Below, piece after piece: positions 25,459 through 33,956 of a stretch of DNA of 64,000 nucleotides. The stretch's first letter is position 1. Each line of letters opens with the position of its first letter. A program made the translations under genes and the position numbers. The DNA is taken from assembly GCF_014649655.1 (NCBI RefSeq), contig NZ_BMTL01000014.1, forward strand, positions 124,001 to 188,000. The letters run 5' to 3'. Source of the DNA: Streptomyces humidus. GTDB taxonomy: Bacteria; Actinomycetota; Actinomycetes; Streptomycetales; Streptomycetaceae. Below the pieces are notes generated by a model. The model was not told the DNA's origin. It saw nothing but the letters and a program-made list of their open reading frames with translations, and did no database searches.

Positions 25459-26097
25459 ATGGCACGGATGCCGTCGGCCGAACGGCGCCGTCAGCTGACC
25501 GAAGCGGCGATCAGGGTCATGACCCGGGACGGCGTCGCCAAGACGACGACCCGGGCGATCGCCGCGGAGGCGGGCGTGTCCCTCAGCGTCTTCCACTACT
25601 GCTTCGAGTCCAAGCAGGCACTGGTGGAGTCCGTCATCACGACCATCGGCGACCACTACGTGACGGTCGTCAAGGAGGCGCTGCGGCCCAGGGAGACCCT
25701 GGAGGACACCGTCCGGGCCGGCTTCCAGGCGTACTGGGACCACGTCCGCGCCCATCCCGACGAGCACATGCTGACCTACGAACTCACCCAGTACGCCCTG
25801 CGCAGGCCGGGGTTCGAGCACCTGGCGCGCCGTCAGCACGAGATGTACGGCGAGGCCTACAGCGACCTCATCGAACAGCTCCGCCGCGGCATGGACCTCC
25901 GCCTGCGCGTTCCCGTCACCGTGCTGGCCCGCTACCTGGCCGCCATGACCGACGGTCTCACCCTCAACTACCTCGTGCTCGGCGACCGGGCGGCCTGGAC
26001 GGGCGTCCTGGACACGGTCACCGCCCACGTCGCCTCCCTCGTGACGGACGACGTGCCGGCCGCCGCACCGGAGCCGCCGGACCGGGCGCCCCGGTAG
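25459..26097 (+). CDS. TetR-family transcriptional regulator
   Basis: Regulator of 212 residues: N-terminal HTH (RRRQLTEAAIRVMTRDG, KTTTRAIAAEAGVSLSVFHYCFESKQALVE) followed by an all-helical ligand domain ending in a Pro/Ala tail. The start ATG has GAAGGA upstream. It lies 34 bases after the secreted hydrolase gene and may be cotranscribed with it. Its target is not evident; no palindrome in this region resembles the two clear operators elsewhere in the window. It converges on a SpoIIE phosphatase gene, with 13 bases between the stops. Confidence 0.9.
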   Translation: MARMPSAERRRQLTEAAIRVMTRDGVAKTTTRAIAAEAGVSLSVFHYCFESKQALVESVITTIGDHYVTVVKEALRPRETLEDTVRAGFQAYWDHVRAHPDEHMLTYELTQYALRRPGFEHLARRQHEMYGEAYSDLIEQLRRGMDLRLRVPVTVLARYLAAMTDGLTLNYLVLGDRAAWTGVLDTVTAHVASLVTDDVPAAAPEPPDRAPR

Positions 26098-26110
26098 GGG
26101 GCCGGCTCCC

Positions 26111-28183
26111 TCAGGCAACGGTGGTCCGGGCCACGAGCAGGGCGACGTCGTCGTGGTCCTCGGGGTGGCGCAGGCCGTACAGCAGAAGGTCGCAGATCTC
26201 CTCCAGAGGGCGGTCCGGCTCGTCCAGGAAGCTCAGCAGCGCCTCCAGCCGGTCGTCGATGGAATGGTGCCGGGTCTCGACGAGGCCGTCCGTGTAGAGA
26301 ACCAGCAGGTCGCCCGGGGCGAGTTCGGTCGTGGTGGCCTCGAAGGGCACTCCACCGACGCCCAGCGGGGCCCCGGTGGGCAGTTCGAGCAGCCGGGGGC
26401 GTCGGCCGGGGCGGGCCAGCGCGGGCGGCATGTGCCCGGCGTTGGCCACCAGGCACTGCCCGGTGCGGGGGTCGAACACGGCGTACAGACACGTGACGAT
26501 GTAGTGCTCCAGATCGCAGGTGATCTTGTCCAGGTGCTGGAGCACGGCGCCGGGCGGCAGATCGAGGTCCGCATAGGCGCAGGTGGCGGTGCGCAGCCGG
26601 CCCATGGTGGCGGCCGCGTCGATGCCGTTGCCCATCACGTCGCCGACGACCAGCGCCGTCTTGTCCTCGGTCAGCGGGATGACGTCGTACCAGTCGCCGC
26701 CCACCTCGCTGGTGGCCTGGGCGGGCTGGTAGCGGGAGGCCAGTTCGAGGCCGGTGTGCCGGGGCGCGTGGTCGGGCAGCAGACTGCGCTGGAGGGTGAG
26801 CGCGGTGTTGCGCACGCTCTGGAACCAGCGGGCGTTGTCGATGGCCACGGCGGCCCGCCCGGCCAGCTCGGTGGCCAGGATGACGTCGTCCTCGTCGAAC
26901 GGCAGCGGGTTGCGGGTGCGTTTGAGGTCGAGGGCGCCGAGCACCTCGCCGTGCGCGATCAGGGGCACCGCGAGATACGAGTGGACGCCGGCCCGGGCCA
27001 GCAGCGCGCCCGCCTCCGCGTCCCGCGCGATGCGGGGCAGGTCGCGGTCGCCGACGTGCCGCACCAGGACCGGGCGGGCGGTGTGCACGCACAGGGTGAC
27101 CAGCCGGTCCCCGTCATAGGCCGCGAGGTCGCCCGGCGCGTCGGCGGCGCGCATCGCCGGGGTGACGTGGCCCGCCTTGAGGGCGAGGGCGCGGAACAGC
27201 TCCGGGCCGTTGTCCGGCCGGCGCGCACGACGGCAGGCCAGGGCGGAGTCGAGGACGTCCACGGCGACCACGTCGGCCAGCCTGGGCACGGCGATCTCGG
27301 CCAGCTCGTGAGCGGTCCGCTCCACCTCCAGAGTGGTCCCGACCTGTGTCGAGGCCTCCGCGATGAGGGCCAGGCGGCGACGGGCCCGGTCCGCCTCGGC
27401 GGCCGCACGGTGCCGTTCGGTCACGTCGACCACCGAGGCGGCCGCGCCCAGCACCCGCCCGCCGGGGTCCTCCAGCCGGTAGAACGACAGGGACCAGGCG
27501 TGCTCGTGGTCGGGGTCGGTCGGCGGGCGCCCCACGTGGTACTGGTCGAGCAGCGGGGTGCCGGTGGTGAGCACCTGGCGCAGTGCGGACTCGATGGTGT
27601 CGACGTCGGGCAGCAGCAGGGTCTCCCCGAGCAGGCGGCCGACATGGTCCTCGGCGGGGACGCCGTCGATCGTCGCCAGAGCCGGGTTCACCAGGAGGTA
27701 CCGCAGATCGGGGTCGAGCAGGGCCAGCCCGATCGGGGACTGGTTGATCAGCCGCTCGCACAGCGCCAGGTCGGTCTCCACGCGCTGCAGCAGGGTGTGG
27801 TCGGCCGCGATGCCCAGGGCGTAGACGTCCCCGAGATCGTCCTGCAGCCGCATGTTGCGGAACTCCATCAGACGCGTGCTGCCGTCCTTGTGCCGGATGG
27901 GGAACGCGCCGGCCCAGCTCCGGCCGGTCTCCAGCACCTCCGCGAACAGCTTCGCCACGGCCTTGAGGTGCTCGGGGTGGATGAACAGCCGGGCCGCGTA
28001 CCTTCCCAGCGCCTCCTGGGCTGTGTAGCCGATGAGATCCTCCGCCTGCGGGGTCCAGAACACGATGCGGCCGTCGGCGTCGACGACCATCGCGGAGACG
28101 CTCAGCACGTCGAGCAGCCCGGTGGGCGGGGGCGTCTCGGGGCGGTACGGGTCGCCGTCGGAGCGAACGGGGTCGGATGTCAT
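26111..28183 (-). CDS. PAS-PAS-GAF SpoIIE-type serine phosphatase
   Basis: Signalling phosphatase of about 690 residues. The ATG at 28183 is preferred (GGAGGA seven bases upstream); an ATG eight codons earlier is possible. Order: PAS (about 25-135, MVVDADGRIVFWTPQAEDLIGY), second PAS (about 145-260, INQSPIGLALLDPDLRYLLVNPAL), GAF (about 280-445), PP2C/SpoIIE (about 455-690). The catalytic motifs GGDWYDVIPL, GDVMGNGIDAAA, LYTDGLVETRH and DHDDVALLVA all look intact. There is no HATPase domain. It would dephosphorylate a STAS-type anti-anti-sigma factor in response to cytoplasmic signals. It is divergent from a second SpoIIE protein with a 133-bp shared promoter region. Confidence 0.87.
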   Translation of the reverse strand: MTSDPVRSDGDPYRPETPPPTGLLDVLSVSAMVVDADGRIVFWTPQAEDLIGYTAQEALGRYAARLFIHPEHLKAVAKLFAEVLETGRSWAGAFPIRHKDGSTRLMEFRNMRLQDDLGDVYALGIAADHTLLQRVETDLALCERLINQSPIGLALLDPDLRYLLVNPALATIDGVPAEDHVGRLLGETLLLPDVDTIESALRQVLTTGTPLLDQYHVGRPPTDPDHEHAWSLSFYRLEDPGGRVLGAAASVVDVTERHRAAAEADRARRRLALIAEASTQVGTTLEVERTAHELAEIAVPRLADVVAVDVLDSALACRRARRPDNGPELFRALALKAGHVTPAMRAADAPGDLAAYDGDRLVTLCVHTARPVLVRHVGDRDLPRIARDAEAGALLARAGVHSYLAVPLIAHGEVLGALDLKRTRNPLPFDEDDVILATELAGRAAVAIDNARWFQSVRNTALTLQRSLLPDHAPRHTGLELASRYQPAQATSEVGGDWYDVIPLTEDKTALVVGDVMGNGIDAAATMGRLRTATCAYADLDLPPGAVLQHLDKITCDLEHYIVTCLYAVFDPRTGQCLVANAGHMPPALARPGRRPRLLELPTGAPLGVGGVPFEATTTELAPGDLLVLYTDGLVETRHHSIDDRLEALLSFLDEPDRPLEEICDLLLYGLRHPEDHDDVALLVARTTVA

Positions 28184-28316
28184 CGGATCCTCCTCCAGCC
28201 CTTCCATGCTGCCTCCCGTCCGGCGCGCGCGGAAGCCGGGCGGGAGGGCCCGGTCCCGTGGCGCCGTGCGCATCGGCCGAACTGGCAGGACCATGGTCGT
28301 GTGGAGGGCGGCACCC

Positions 28317-30779
28317 ATGGATTCTGCGCGAGAAGCATCCGAGGTCCCGACGCCCGCGGGTCCTGGCGACCTCCTGGACGCGTCCACCGACGCGGCGGCG
28401 ATCCTCTCCGAGGACGGGGCCGTGATCGGCTGGACGCGGCAGGCCGAGGAGCTCCTCGGGCGGCCGGCGCCGGGCGTGGTGGGGCGCTCCGCCGCGGAGC
28501 TCGTGGCGATGCCCCGCGACCCGGCCCGCGTGGCCGCCGTCGCCGCGCGCTGCCGCGCCGGCATGGGATGGAGCGGCGTCGTCTCCCTGCGGCACGCCGA
28601 CGGCCGCGCCCTCGACGCCGACCTGCGGGTGTCCGCCTCCTTCCGGGTCGGCGGGGCCGAGTGCTTCCTGGTCTCGGCGCGCGAGCGGGGCCGGCGGTGG
28701 GCGGTCGGCCAGTCCGTCCTCGACGGGTTCCTGACCCGCTCCCCGGTCGGGATGGCGGTGATGGACCTGGAGCTGCGGTACGTGTGGCTGAACGACACCC
28801 TGGAACGCTTCGGCGGCGTGCCCCGCGAACAGCGGCTGGGACGCCGGCTGAGCGAGCTGCTGCCCGGTCTGCAGGCGGTCACCCTCGAGAACCTCATGCG
28901 CAGGGTCCTGGAGACCGGCGACCCGGTGACCGACTACGAGTACCTGGGCTGGAGCTGGGCGGATCCGCACCGCCGGCACGCCTACTCCACGTCCTTCTTC
29001 CCGCTGGAGGGCGCGGACGGCTGTGTCACCGGGGTCTGCTACATGGTCCAGGACGTCACCGAACGGTGGACCGCCCGCCAGCTGCTGTCGCTGGTCAACG
29101 ATGCGGGGGCCCGCGTCGGCACCACGCTGGACGTGATGCGCACGGCGCAGGAACTCGCCGACTTCTGCGTCCCGCGCTTCGCGGACTTCGTCGTCGTCGA
29201 CCTCCTGGAGCCCGTCCTCAGCACGGAGGAGCACGGCACGTGGCTGACCGACGCCGCCCCGCCCGCCGCCCGGCCGGTGATGCGCCGGGCCGGGATGAGC
29301 TCGGTGCGCGAGGGCTGCCCGGAGGCCGTCGCCCGGCTGGGGGACAGCGTGGACTTCGTCCCTCCGCCGCACGGCGCGAACCTGCTCATCGACGGCGAGC
29401 CGATCCTCATCCCGGTGCTGGACGGGTCCGACGACCTGTGGACCGCCGAGCAGCCCGAGAGGGCGGCGCGCATCGACGCGTTCGGCATGCACTCCCTGAT
29501 CTCCGTGCCGCTGCGGGCCCGCGACACCGCCCTGGGCCTCGCCACGTTCGTCCGGTCGCTCAATCCCGTCTCCTTCCAGCCCGACGACGTGCTGCTGGCC
29601 CGCGAGATCGTGGCGCGGGCGGCGCTGTGCGTCGACAACGCCCGCCGCTACACCAGGGAGCACACGGCGGCCGTCACCCTGCAGCGCAGCCTGCTCCCGC
29701 ACGCCCTGGCCGGCGGCACGGCCCTGGAGGTGGCCTCCTCGTACCTCCCGGCCGGCCCCACGGACGGGGTGGGCGGCGACTGGTTCGACGTGATCCCGCT
29801 GTCCGGGGCTCGGGTGGGCCTCGTCGTCGGCGACGTGGTGGGGCACGGCATCGCCGCCGCGGCCAGCATGGGGCGGCTGCGCACCGCGGTGCAGACCCTC
29901 GCCGACATGGAGATGCCCCCGGACGAACTGCTGGCCCACCTCGACGACCTGGTCCTGCGGCTGAGCGCGGAGCGCACCGGCGACACGACGGCCCCGCAGG
30001 GCTCGACCGGCCTCCTCGGGGCGACCTGTCTGTACGCCGTCTACGATCCGGTCAGCCGGCGCTGCACGATGGCCCGGGCCGGGCACCCGCCCCCGGTCGT
30101 CGTCGCCCCCGACGGGCGCGTGTCCTTCCCCGAGCCGCCCGCCGGGCCGCCGTTGGGGCTCGGCGGCATGGCCTTCGAGGCCACCGAGATCGAGCTCGCC
30201 GAGAACAGCCTGCTCGGGCTCTACACGAACGGCCTGTTCGGCGGCGCCGACCAGGACATGGAGCAGGGGATGGCCCGGCTCGCCGAGGTGCTCGCCGGGG
30301 CCGGCGGCGACCTGGACGGCCTGTGCACAGCCGTGGTGCGCCGGCTGGTGCCCGTCCCCCGGTCCGACGACATCGCGCTGCTGCTGGCCCGCACGCACGC
30401 CCTGGGCCCCGACCGCGTCGTCTCCTGGGACGTGCCCGCCGACCCGGCCGCCGTCGCCGACGTCCGGGCCCGTGCGACCCGCCAGGTGGAGGCCTGGGGG
30501 CTGGGTGAGCTGGCCACGACGTCCGAACTCATCGTGAGCGAGCTGGTGACCAACGCGGTCCGCTACGCCACTCCGCCGATCCGCCTGCGTCTGCTCTTCG
30601 ACGCCCGTCTGACCTGCGAGGTCGCCGACGCCAGCAGCACGGCCCCCCGGCTCCGACACGCCCGGATCACGGACGAGGGGGGCCGCGGACTCTTCCTGGT
30701 GGCACAGCTCGCCCATCGATGGGGAGCCCGGTACACGGCCGACGGGAAGATCATCTGGGCCGAGCAGGAGATTCCTTGA
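28317..30779 (+). CDS. PAS-PAS-GAF SpoIIE phosphatase with HATPase; active-site Asp to Asn
   Basis: Signalling protein of about 820 residues from ATG 28317 (GGAGG nine bases upstream; an ATG eight codons earlier is possible). Order: PAS-like (about 15-115), PAS (about 135-260), GAF (about 265-450), SpoIIE (about 455-695), HATPase (about 700-820; SELVTNAVRYA, ADASSTAPRL, GGRGLFLV). The phosphatase keeps GGDWFDV, D506 in GDVVGHG and D684-D685 in RSDDIALLL, but the normally invariant TDGL motif is LYTNGLFGG: N638 replaces Asp and the following Glu is lost. Reduced metal binding or no catalysis is plausible, leaving a sensor/kinase function. It is the divergent partner of 26111-28183, which has the intact motif. 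Confidence 0.86.
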   Translation: MDSAREASEVPTPAGPGDLLDASTDAAAILSEDGAVIGWTRQAEELLGRPAPGVVGRSAAELVAMPRDPARVAAVAARCRAGMGWSGVVSLRHADGRALDADLRVSASFRVGGAECFLVSARERGRRWAVGQSVLDGFLTRSPVGMAVMDLELRYVWLNDTLERFGGVPREQRLGRRLSELLPGLQAVTLENLMRRVLETGDPVTDYEYLGWSWADPHRRHAYSTSFFPLEGADGCVTGVCYMVQDVTERWTARQLLSLVNDAGARVGTTLDVMRTAQELADFCVPRFADFVVVDLLEPVLSTEEHGTWLTDAAPPAARPVMRRAGMSSVREGCPEAVARLGDSVDFVPPPHGANLLIDGEPILIPVLDGSDDLWTAEQPERAARIDAFGMHSLISVPLRARDTALGLATFVRSLNPVSFQPDDVLLAREIVARAALCVDNARRYTREHTAAVTLQRSLLPHALAGGTALEVASSYLPAGPTDGVGGDWFDVIPLSGARVGLVVGDVVGHGIAAAASMGRLRTAVQTLADMEMPPDELLAHLDDLVLRLSAERTGDTTAPQGSTGLLGATCLYAVYDPVSRRCTMARAGHPPPVVVAPDGRVSFPEPPAGPPLGLGGMAFEATEIELAENSLLGLYTNGLFGGADQDMEQGMARLAEVLAGAGGDLDGLCTAVVRRLVPVPRSDDIALLLARTHALGPDRVVSWDVPADPAAVADVRARATRQVEAWGLGELATTSELIVSELVTNAVRYATPPIRLRLLFDARLTCEVADASSTAPRLRHARITDEGGRGLFLVAQLAHRWGARYTADGKIIWAEQEIP

Positions 30780-31156
30780 GGCAGGAGGCGGCGGGCCCGT
30801 GGGAGGGAGGACCGGGACCGCGTGCGGGTGACGGAGGCGTCCTCGGCCCCCGTCGCATGCCGCCCGCCGTGGGCGCACGCCGTGCAGGACCAGCCGGCGT
30901 CTCAGCCCCGGTCGCGCTCGCCCGGCGGGGTCCGTCGGGTCCGGCGAAGTCCGGCGGGGTCCGCCCGGGAACTGCCGGACCTGCGGGCGGCCGACGGCCG
31001 CGGGCGAACCGCCCGCCCCGTCAGGCCGTGGTCCCGCACCGCCCGCGCCCGCGGAGGGGCGACACGGCCGAGGACGGCGTCCTGGAAGCCGTCGGGGCGG
31101 CCGCCCCGAACGGTGACGGCCGACGGCTCGCCAAGACCGACGAGGAACGGGACGCC
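30780..31156. other. Intergenic, no gene supported
   Basis: About 380 bases. The open frame of the decarboxylase runs back through it, but the translation is Arg/Pro/Gly-rich and has no start signal. It may hold the decarboxylase promoter. Confidence 0.4.
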
Positions 31157-32464
31157 ATGACGCACGTGAACACCGCTGCCGCCGAACGACGCGAACGCAT
31201 CCTGCGCGCCGCCGTGCACCAGGGTCTCCTCGCACCCGACCGCGCCGACCTGGCCGCGTTCCTCGACCTCGACGGCGTCGCCGCGAGCGTGACGGCGCTG
31301 CACGAGGCCTTCCCCGACCCCCCGGGCGTCCTGCACACCTTCGCGGCGAAGGCGAACTGCCTGGTCCCCGTGCTGAGGGAACTGCGCACCCTCGGCATGG
31401 GCTGCGAGGTGGCCGGCGCCGGCGAACTCGCCCAGGCCCTGGCCGCGGGATTCGCGCCGGACCGGATCGTCTTCGACTCCCCGGCCAAGACCCGCTCGGA
31501 GCTGGCGCGGGCGCTGGAACTGGGCGTCGCGGTGAACGCCGACAACTTCCAGGAACTCGACCGCATCGACGAGATCCTCGCGCTGCGCCCCTCCGCCTCC
31601 CGGATCGGCGTACGCGTCAACCCCCAGGTCGGAGGCGGCGACATCGCGGAGACGAGCACGGCCACCGCGACGTCCAAGTTCGGCATCGCGCTGGACGACG
31701 AGGGAAGCCGCCGGCGCCTCCTCGACGCGTACCGCGCCCGCCCCTGGCTGACGTGGGTCCACGCACACGTCGGCTCGCAGGGCTGCCCCCTGGAACTGAT
31801 CGCCGAGGGCATCGCGAGGGCCGTGGCCTTCGCCGACGAGGTCGGCCCGACGCACGGCCGCCGCCAGGTGAGGGGCGTCGACGTCGGCGGCGGGCTCCCC
31901 GTCAACTTCGGCGATGACGAGACCGTTCCCGGCTTCGACGCGTACGTCCGGTGCGTCCGGTCCCGTGTGCCGCGCCTGTTCGGCGGACGGTACCGGCTCG
32001 TCACGGAGTTCGGCCGGTCCCTCCTCGCCAAGAACGGGTTCACCGCCGCCCGCGTGGAATACACGAAGACGTCCGGCGGACGCCCCGTCGCCATCACCCA
32101 CGCCGGCGCCCAGGTGGCGGCCCGCACCGTGTTCACGCCGTCGTCCTGGCCCCTGAGGATCAGCGCCCACGGCCCCGACGGCAGCCGCAGAGCGGGCGAA
32201 CCGGTACCCCAGGACATCGCCGGTCCCTGCTGCTTCGCCGGCGACCTGCTCGCCCGGGCACGCCCCCTCCCGTTGCTCGCGCCCGGCGACATCGTCTGCC
32301 TCCTCGACACCGGCGCGTACTACGCCTCCACCCCCTTCCACTACAACAGCCTCCCCGACCCCGCCGTCCACGGCGTACGCGTCGACGCCCACGGCGGCAT
32401 CACGTTCGAGCCGCTGCGGCGTGCGGAGACCCTCGAAGACGTCCTCGCGCGGACGGGAGGGTGA
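31157..32464 (+). CDS. LysA-like (fold type III PLP) decarboxylase
   Basis: Enzyme of 435 residues of the alanine-racemase-like fold (Orn/DAP/Arg decarboxylase group 2, Y4yA-type). The PLP Lys is in TFAAKANCLVPVLRELRTLG (the family signature is usually YAVKAN). Also seen: HVGSQG, the Gly-rich phosphate loop GVDVGGGLP, TEFGRSLLAKNG and the catalytic-cysteine-like GPCCFAGDLL, then LLDTGAYYAS. It would decarboxylate a basic or diamino acid; true diaminopimelate decarboxylase genes usually sit in other contexts, and nothing here suggests lysine biosynthesis. The ATG at 31157 has GAGGAA about ten bases upstream. A shared hairpin terminator overlaps its stop codon. Confidence 0.85.
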   Translation: MTHVNTAAAERRERILRAAVHQGLLAPDRADLAAFLDLDGVAASVTALHEAFPDPPGVLHTFAAKANCLVPVLRELRTLGMGCEVAGAGELAQALAAGFAPDRIVFDSPAKTRSELARALELGVAVNADNFQELDRIDEILALRPSASRIGVRVNPQVGGGDIAETSTATATSKFGIALDDEGSRRRLLDAYRARPWLTWVHAHVGSQGCPLELIAEGIARAVAFADEVGPTHGRRQVRGVDVGGGLPVNFGDDETVPGFDAYVRCVRSRVPRLFGGRYRLVTEFGRSLLAKNGFTAARVEYTKTSGGRPVAITHAGAQVAARTVFTPSSWPLRISAHGPDGSRRAGEPVPQDIAGPCCFAGDLLARARPLPLLAPGDIVCLLDTGAYYASTPFHYNSLPDPAVHGVRVDAHGGITFEPLRRAETLEDVLARTGG

Positions 32465-32487
32465 CCGCCGGGGCCCGGGGCGGTCAC
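32461..32487. terminator. Bidirectional hairpin overlapping two stop codons
   Basis: GTGACCGCC and GGCGGTCAC (9 bp) separated by nine bases. It spans the stop codon of the decarboxylase and the last codons of the convergent membrane-protein gene. Confidence 0.55.
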
Positions 32488-33956
32488 CAGCCGGTGAGCA
32501 GCAGGTGGTTGACGAGAAGGGCGACCGTGGCCTGCGCGGCGAGCCAGGCGCGGGGGCGGGGCAGGAACGCGCACGAGGCGAGCAGCCACATGGCGAACGG
32601 CAGCCAGATGCGCTCGGTCTCGGCCTTGCTCATCCCGGACAGGTCGGCGATGAGCAGGGCGGCGAGCGCCGCGGCGGCGAGGAGGGCGAGACGGAGGTCG
32701 GGGGAGGCGGCGGGCGCGCCCGCCCGGGCCCGTCGGCGCAGAGCGGGGACGACACGTTGGACGACACGTACGGACGCGCCGTCGGGGTCGGGTGTCAGGA
32801 CCGGCGGGGGAGCGTCCGCGGGCGGGGGAGCGTCCAGGGGGGAACGCGTCCGGAGCCGTCCCGCGCTCCCGAGGAGCGTGGCGACGGTGCGCCGCAGGCC
32901 CGCTGCCGTCGCCGGGCCCACGACCAGGACCGTGCAGGCGAGGTTGGCCCACACCCAGTAGCCGTAGGGCCGGATGCCGCCGGCGCCCTGGTAGTAGCGC
33001 TCGACCAACAGGTGGTAGGCCTCCCACCAGTTGAAGCCCAGGAGGGTGAACACGATCGGGACGACGGTGAGTCCGGCGAGGGCGTAGGGCAGGGGCCGTA
33101 TCCGTCGCGGGCCGCCGAGCAGGAGGACGGCGCAGGCGATCACGGCGAAGAGGGTGAGCCCGTAGGAGAGATAGCAGGTGAGACCGAAGAGGAGCCCGGC
33201 GCCGAAACCGGTGAGCGGCGGCCGGTGTCCGGTGACGGCGAGCGCGAACAGGGCGATCGTCCAGGCGGCGACCGCCGCGAAGTACCCGTCCGCGGAGGTG
33301 CCCATCCACACCGCGGCCGGCGCCATCGCCAGGAACGGCGCCGCACGGCGCGCGAGCGCCTCGCCGGCGAGCACCCGCACGGCGACCAGCACCGCCACGC
33401 ACGCCGACGCACCGACGGTGATGCACCAGACCCCGGCCCAGCCCCCGCCGCCGAGGCCGACCCGGTCGAGCAGGACGAACGTGACCGTCGCCGCCGGAGG
33501 GTGACCCGCCACATGCGCGGGCCAGTTGTCGGGGGAGTGCATCAGGATGTGCTGGGTGAAGTCCCGCAGCGTCGCGGGGATGTCCTGGAAGCGGTCGATG
33601 ACCTGCAGATACTCGTATTTGGTGGTGAGCCGTACCGCGATCCCGCGCTGCCAGCCGTCGATCAGCGCCAGGGACCACGTCCATGCCATGGCCGTGCCCC
33701 AGGCGGCGCCCAGCAGCGTGCGCCACGGCAGCCGGGCGGCCAGCCGCGGGCCGTACGTCACGACGCCGAAGGCGACGAGGAGGGCGGCCGGGGTGCCGGG
33801 GCCGACATGCGGTTCCGCATGGCCGTACAGCGGCGGCCAGCTCACGTGCAGGGTGCCGTACCGCCGCTCGATCACGGTGCCGACCACGGCGGCAGTCGCG
33901 ACGAGCAGCGCCGCGGCCGCGGTCGCGTACAGGTCTCGTTGAAGATCACGGGTCAC
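32484..33956 (-). CDS. Polytopic membrane protein (GT-C-like)
   Basis: Protein of 490 residues with roughly ten to twelve hydrophobic helices (for example AALLVAFGVVTYGPRLAARL, FVLLDRVGLGGGGWAGVWCI, GFGAGLLFGLTCYLSYGLTLFAVIACAVLL, LALLAAAALAALLIADL). An extracytoplasmic segment between the first helices holds DFTQHILMHSPDNWPAHVAGHPPA. A long Pro/Arg loop near residue 370-400 is probably cytoplasmic. The layout resembles lipid-linked-sugar (GT-C) glycosyltransferases, but the diagnostic DxD/ExD loop is not clear, so the function stays open. Similar proteins are common in Streptomyces and are annotated as integral membrane proteins. Confidence 0.75.
   Translation of the reverse strand: MTRDLQRDLYATAAAALLVATAAVVGTVIERRYGTLHVSWPPLYGHAEPHVGPGTPAALLVAFGVVTYGPRLAARLPWRTLLGAAWGTAMAWTWSLALIDGWQRGIAVRLTTKYEYLQVIDRFQDIPATLRDFTQHILMHSPDNWPAHVAGHPPAATVTFVLLDRVGLGGGGWAGVWCITVGASACVAVLVAVRVLAGEALARRAAPFLAMAPAAVWMGTSADGYFAAVAAWTIALFALAVTGHRPPLTGFGAGLLFGLTCYLSYGLTLFAVIACAVLLLGGPRRIRPLPYALAGLTVVPIVFTLLGFNWWEAYHLLVERYYQGAGGIRPYGYWVWANLACTVLVVGPATAAGLRRTVATLLGSAGRLRTRSPLDAPPPADAPPPVLTPDPDGASVRVVQRVVPALRRRARAGAPAASPDLRLALLAAAALAALLIADLSGMSKAETERIWLPFAMWLLASCAFLPRPRAWLAAQATVALLVNHLLLTGW

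Noticed and set aside
26153..30508. 1451-codon plus-strand open frame across the SpoIIE pair
   Set aside because: Opposite-strand or out-of-frame translation of the two SpoIIE genes; repetitive Arg/Gly/Asp/Pro composition and no ribosome site.
27114..31235. 1373-codon minus-strand frame opposite the second SpoIIE gene
   Set aside because: Shadow frame; only Gly/Arg/Val-rich sequence with no conserved motif.
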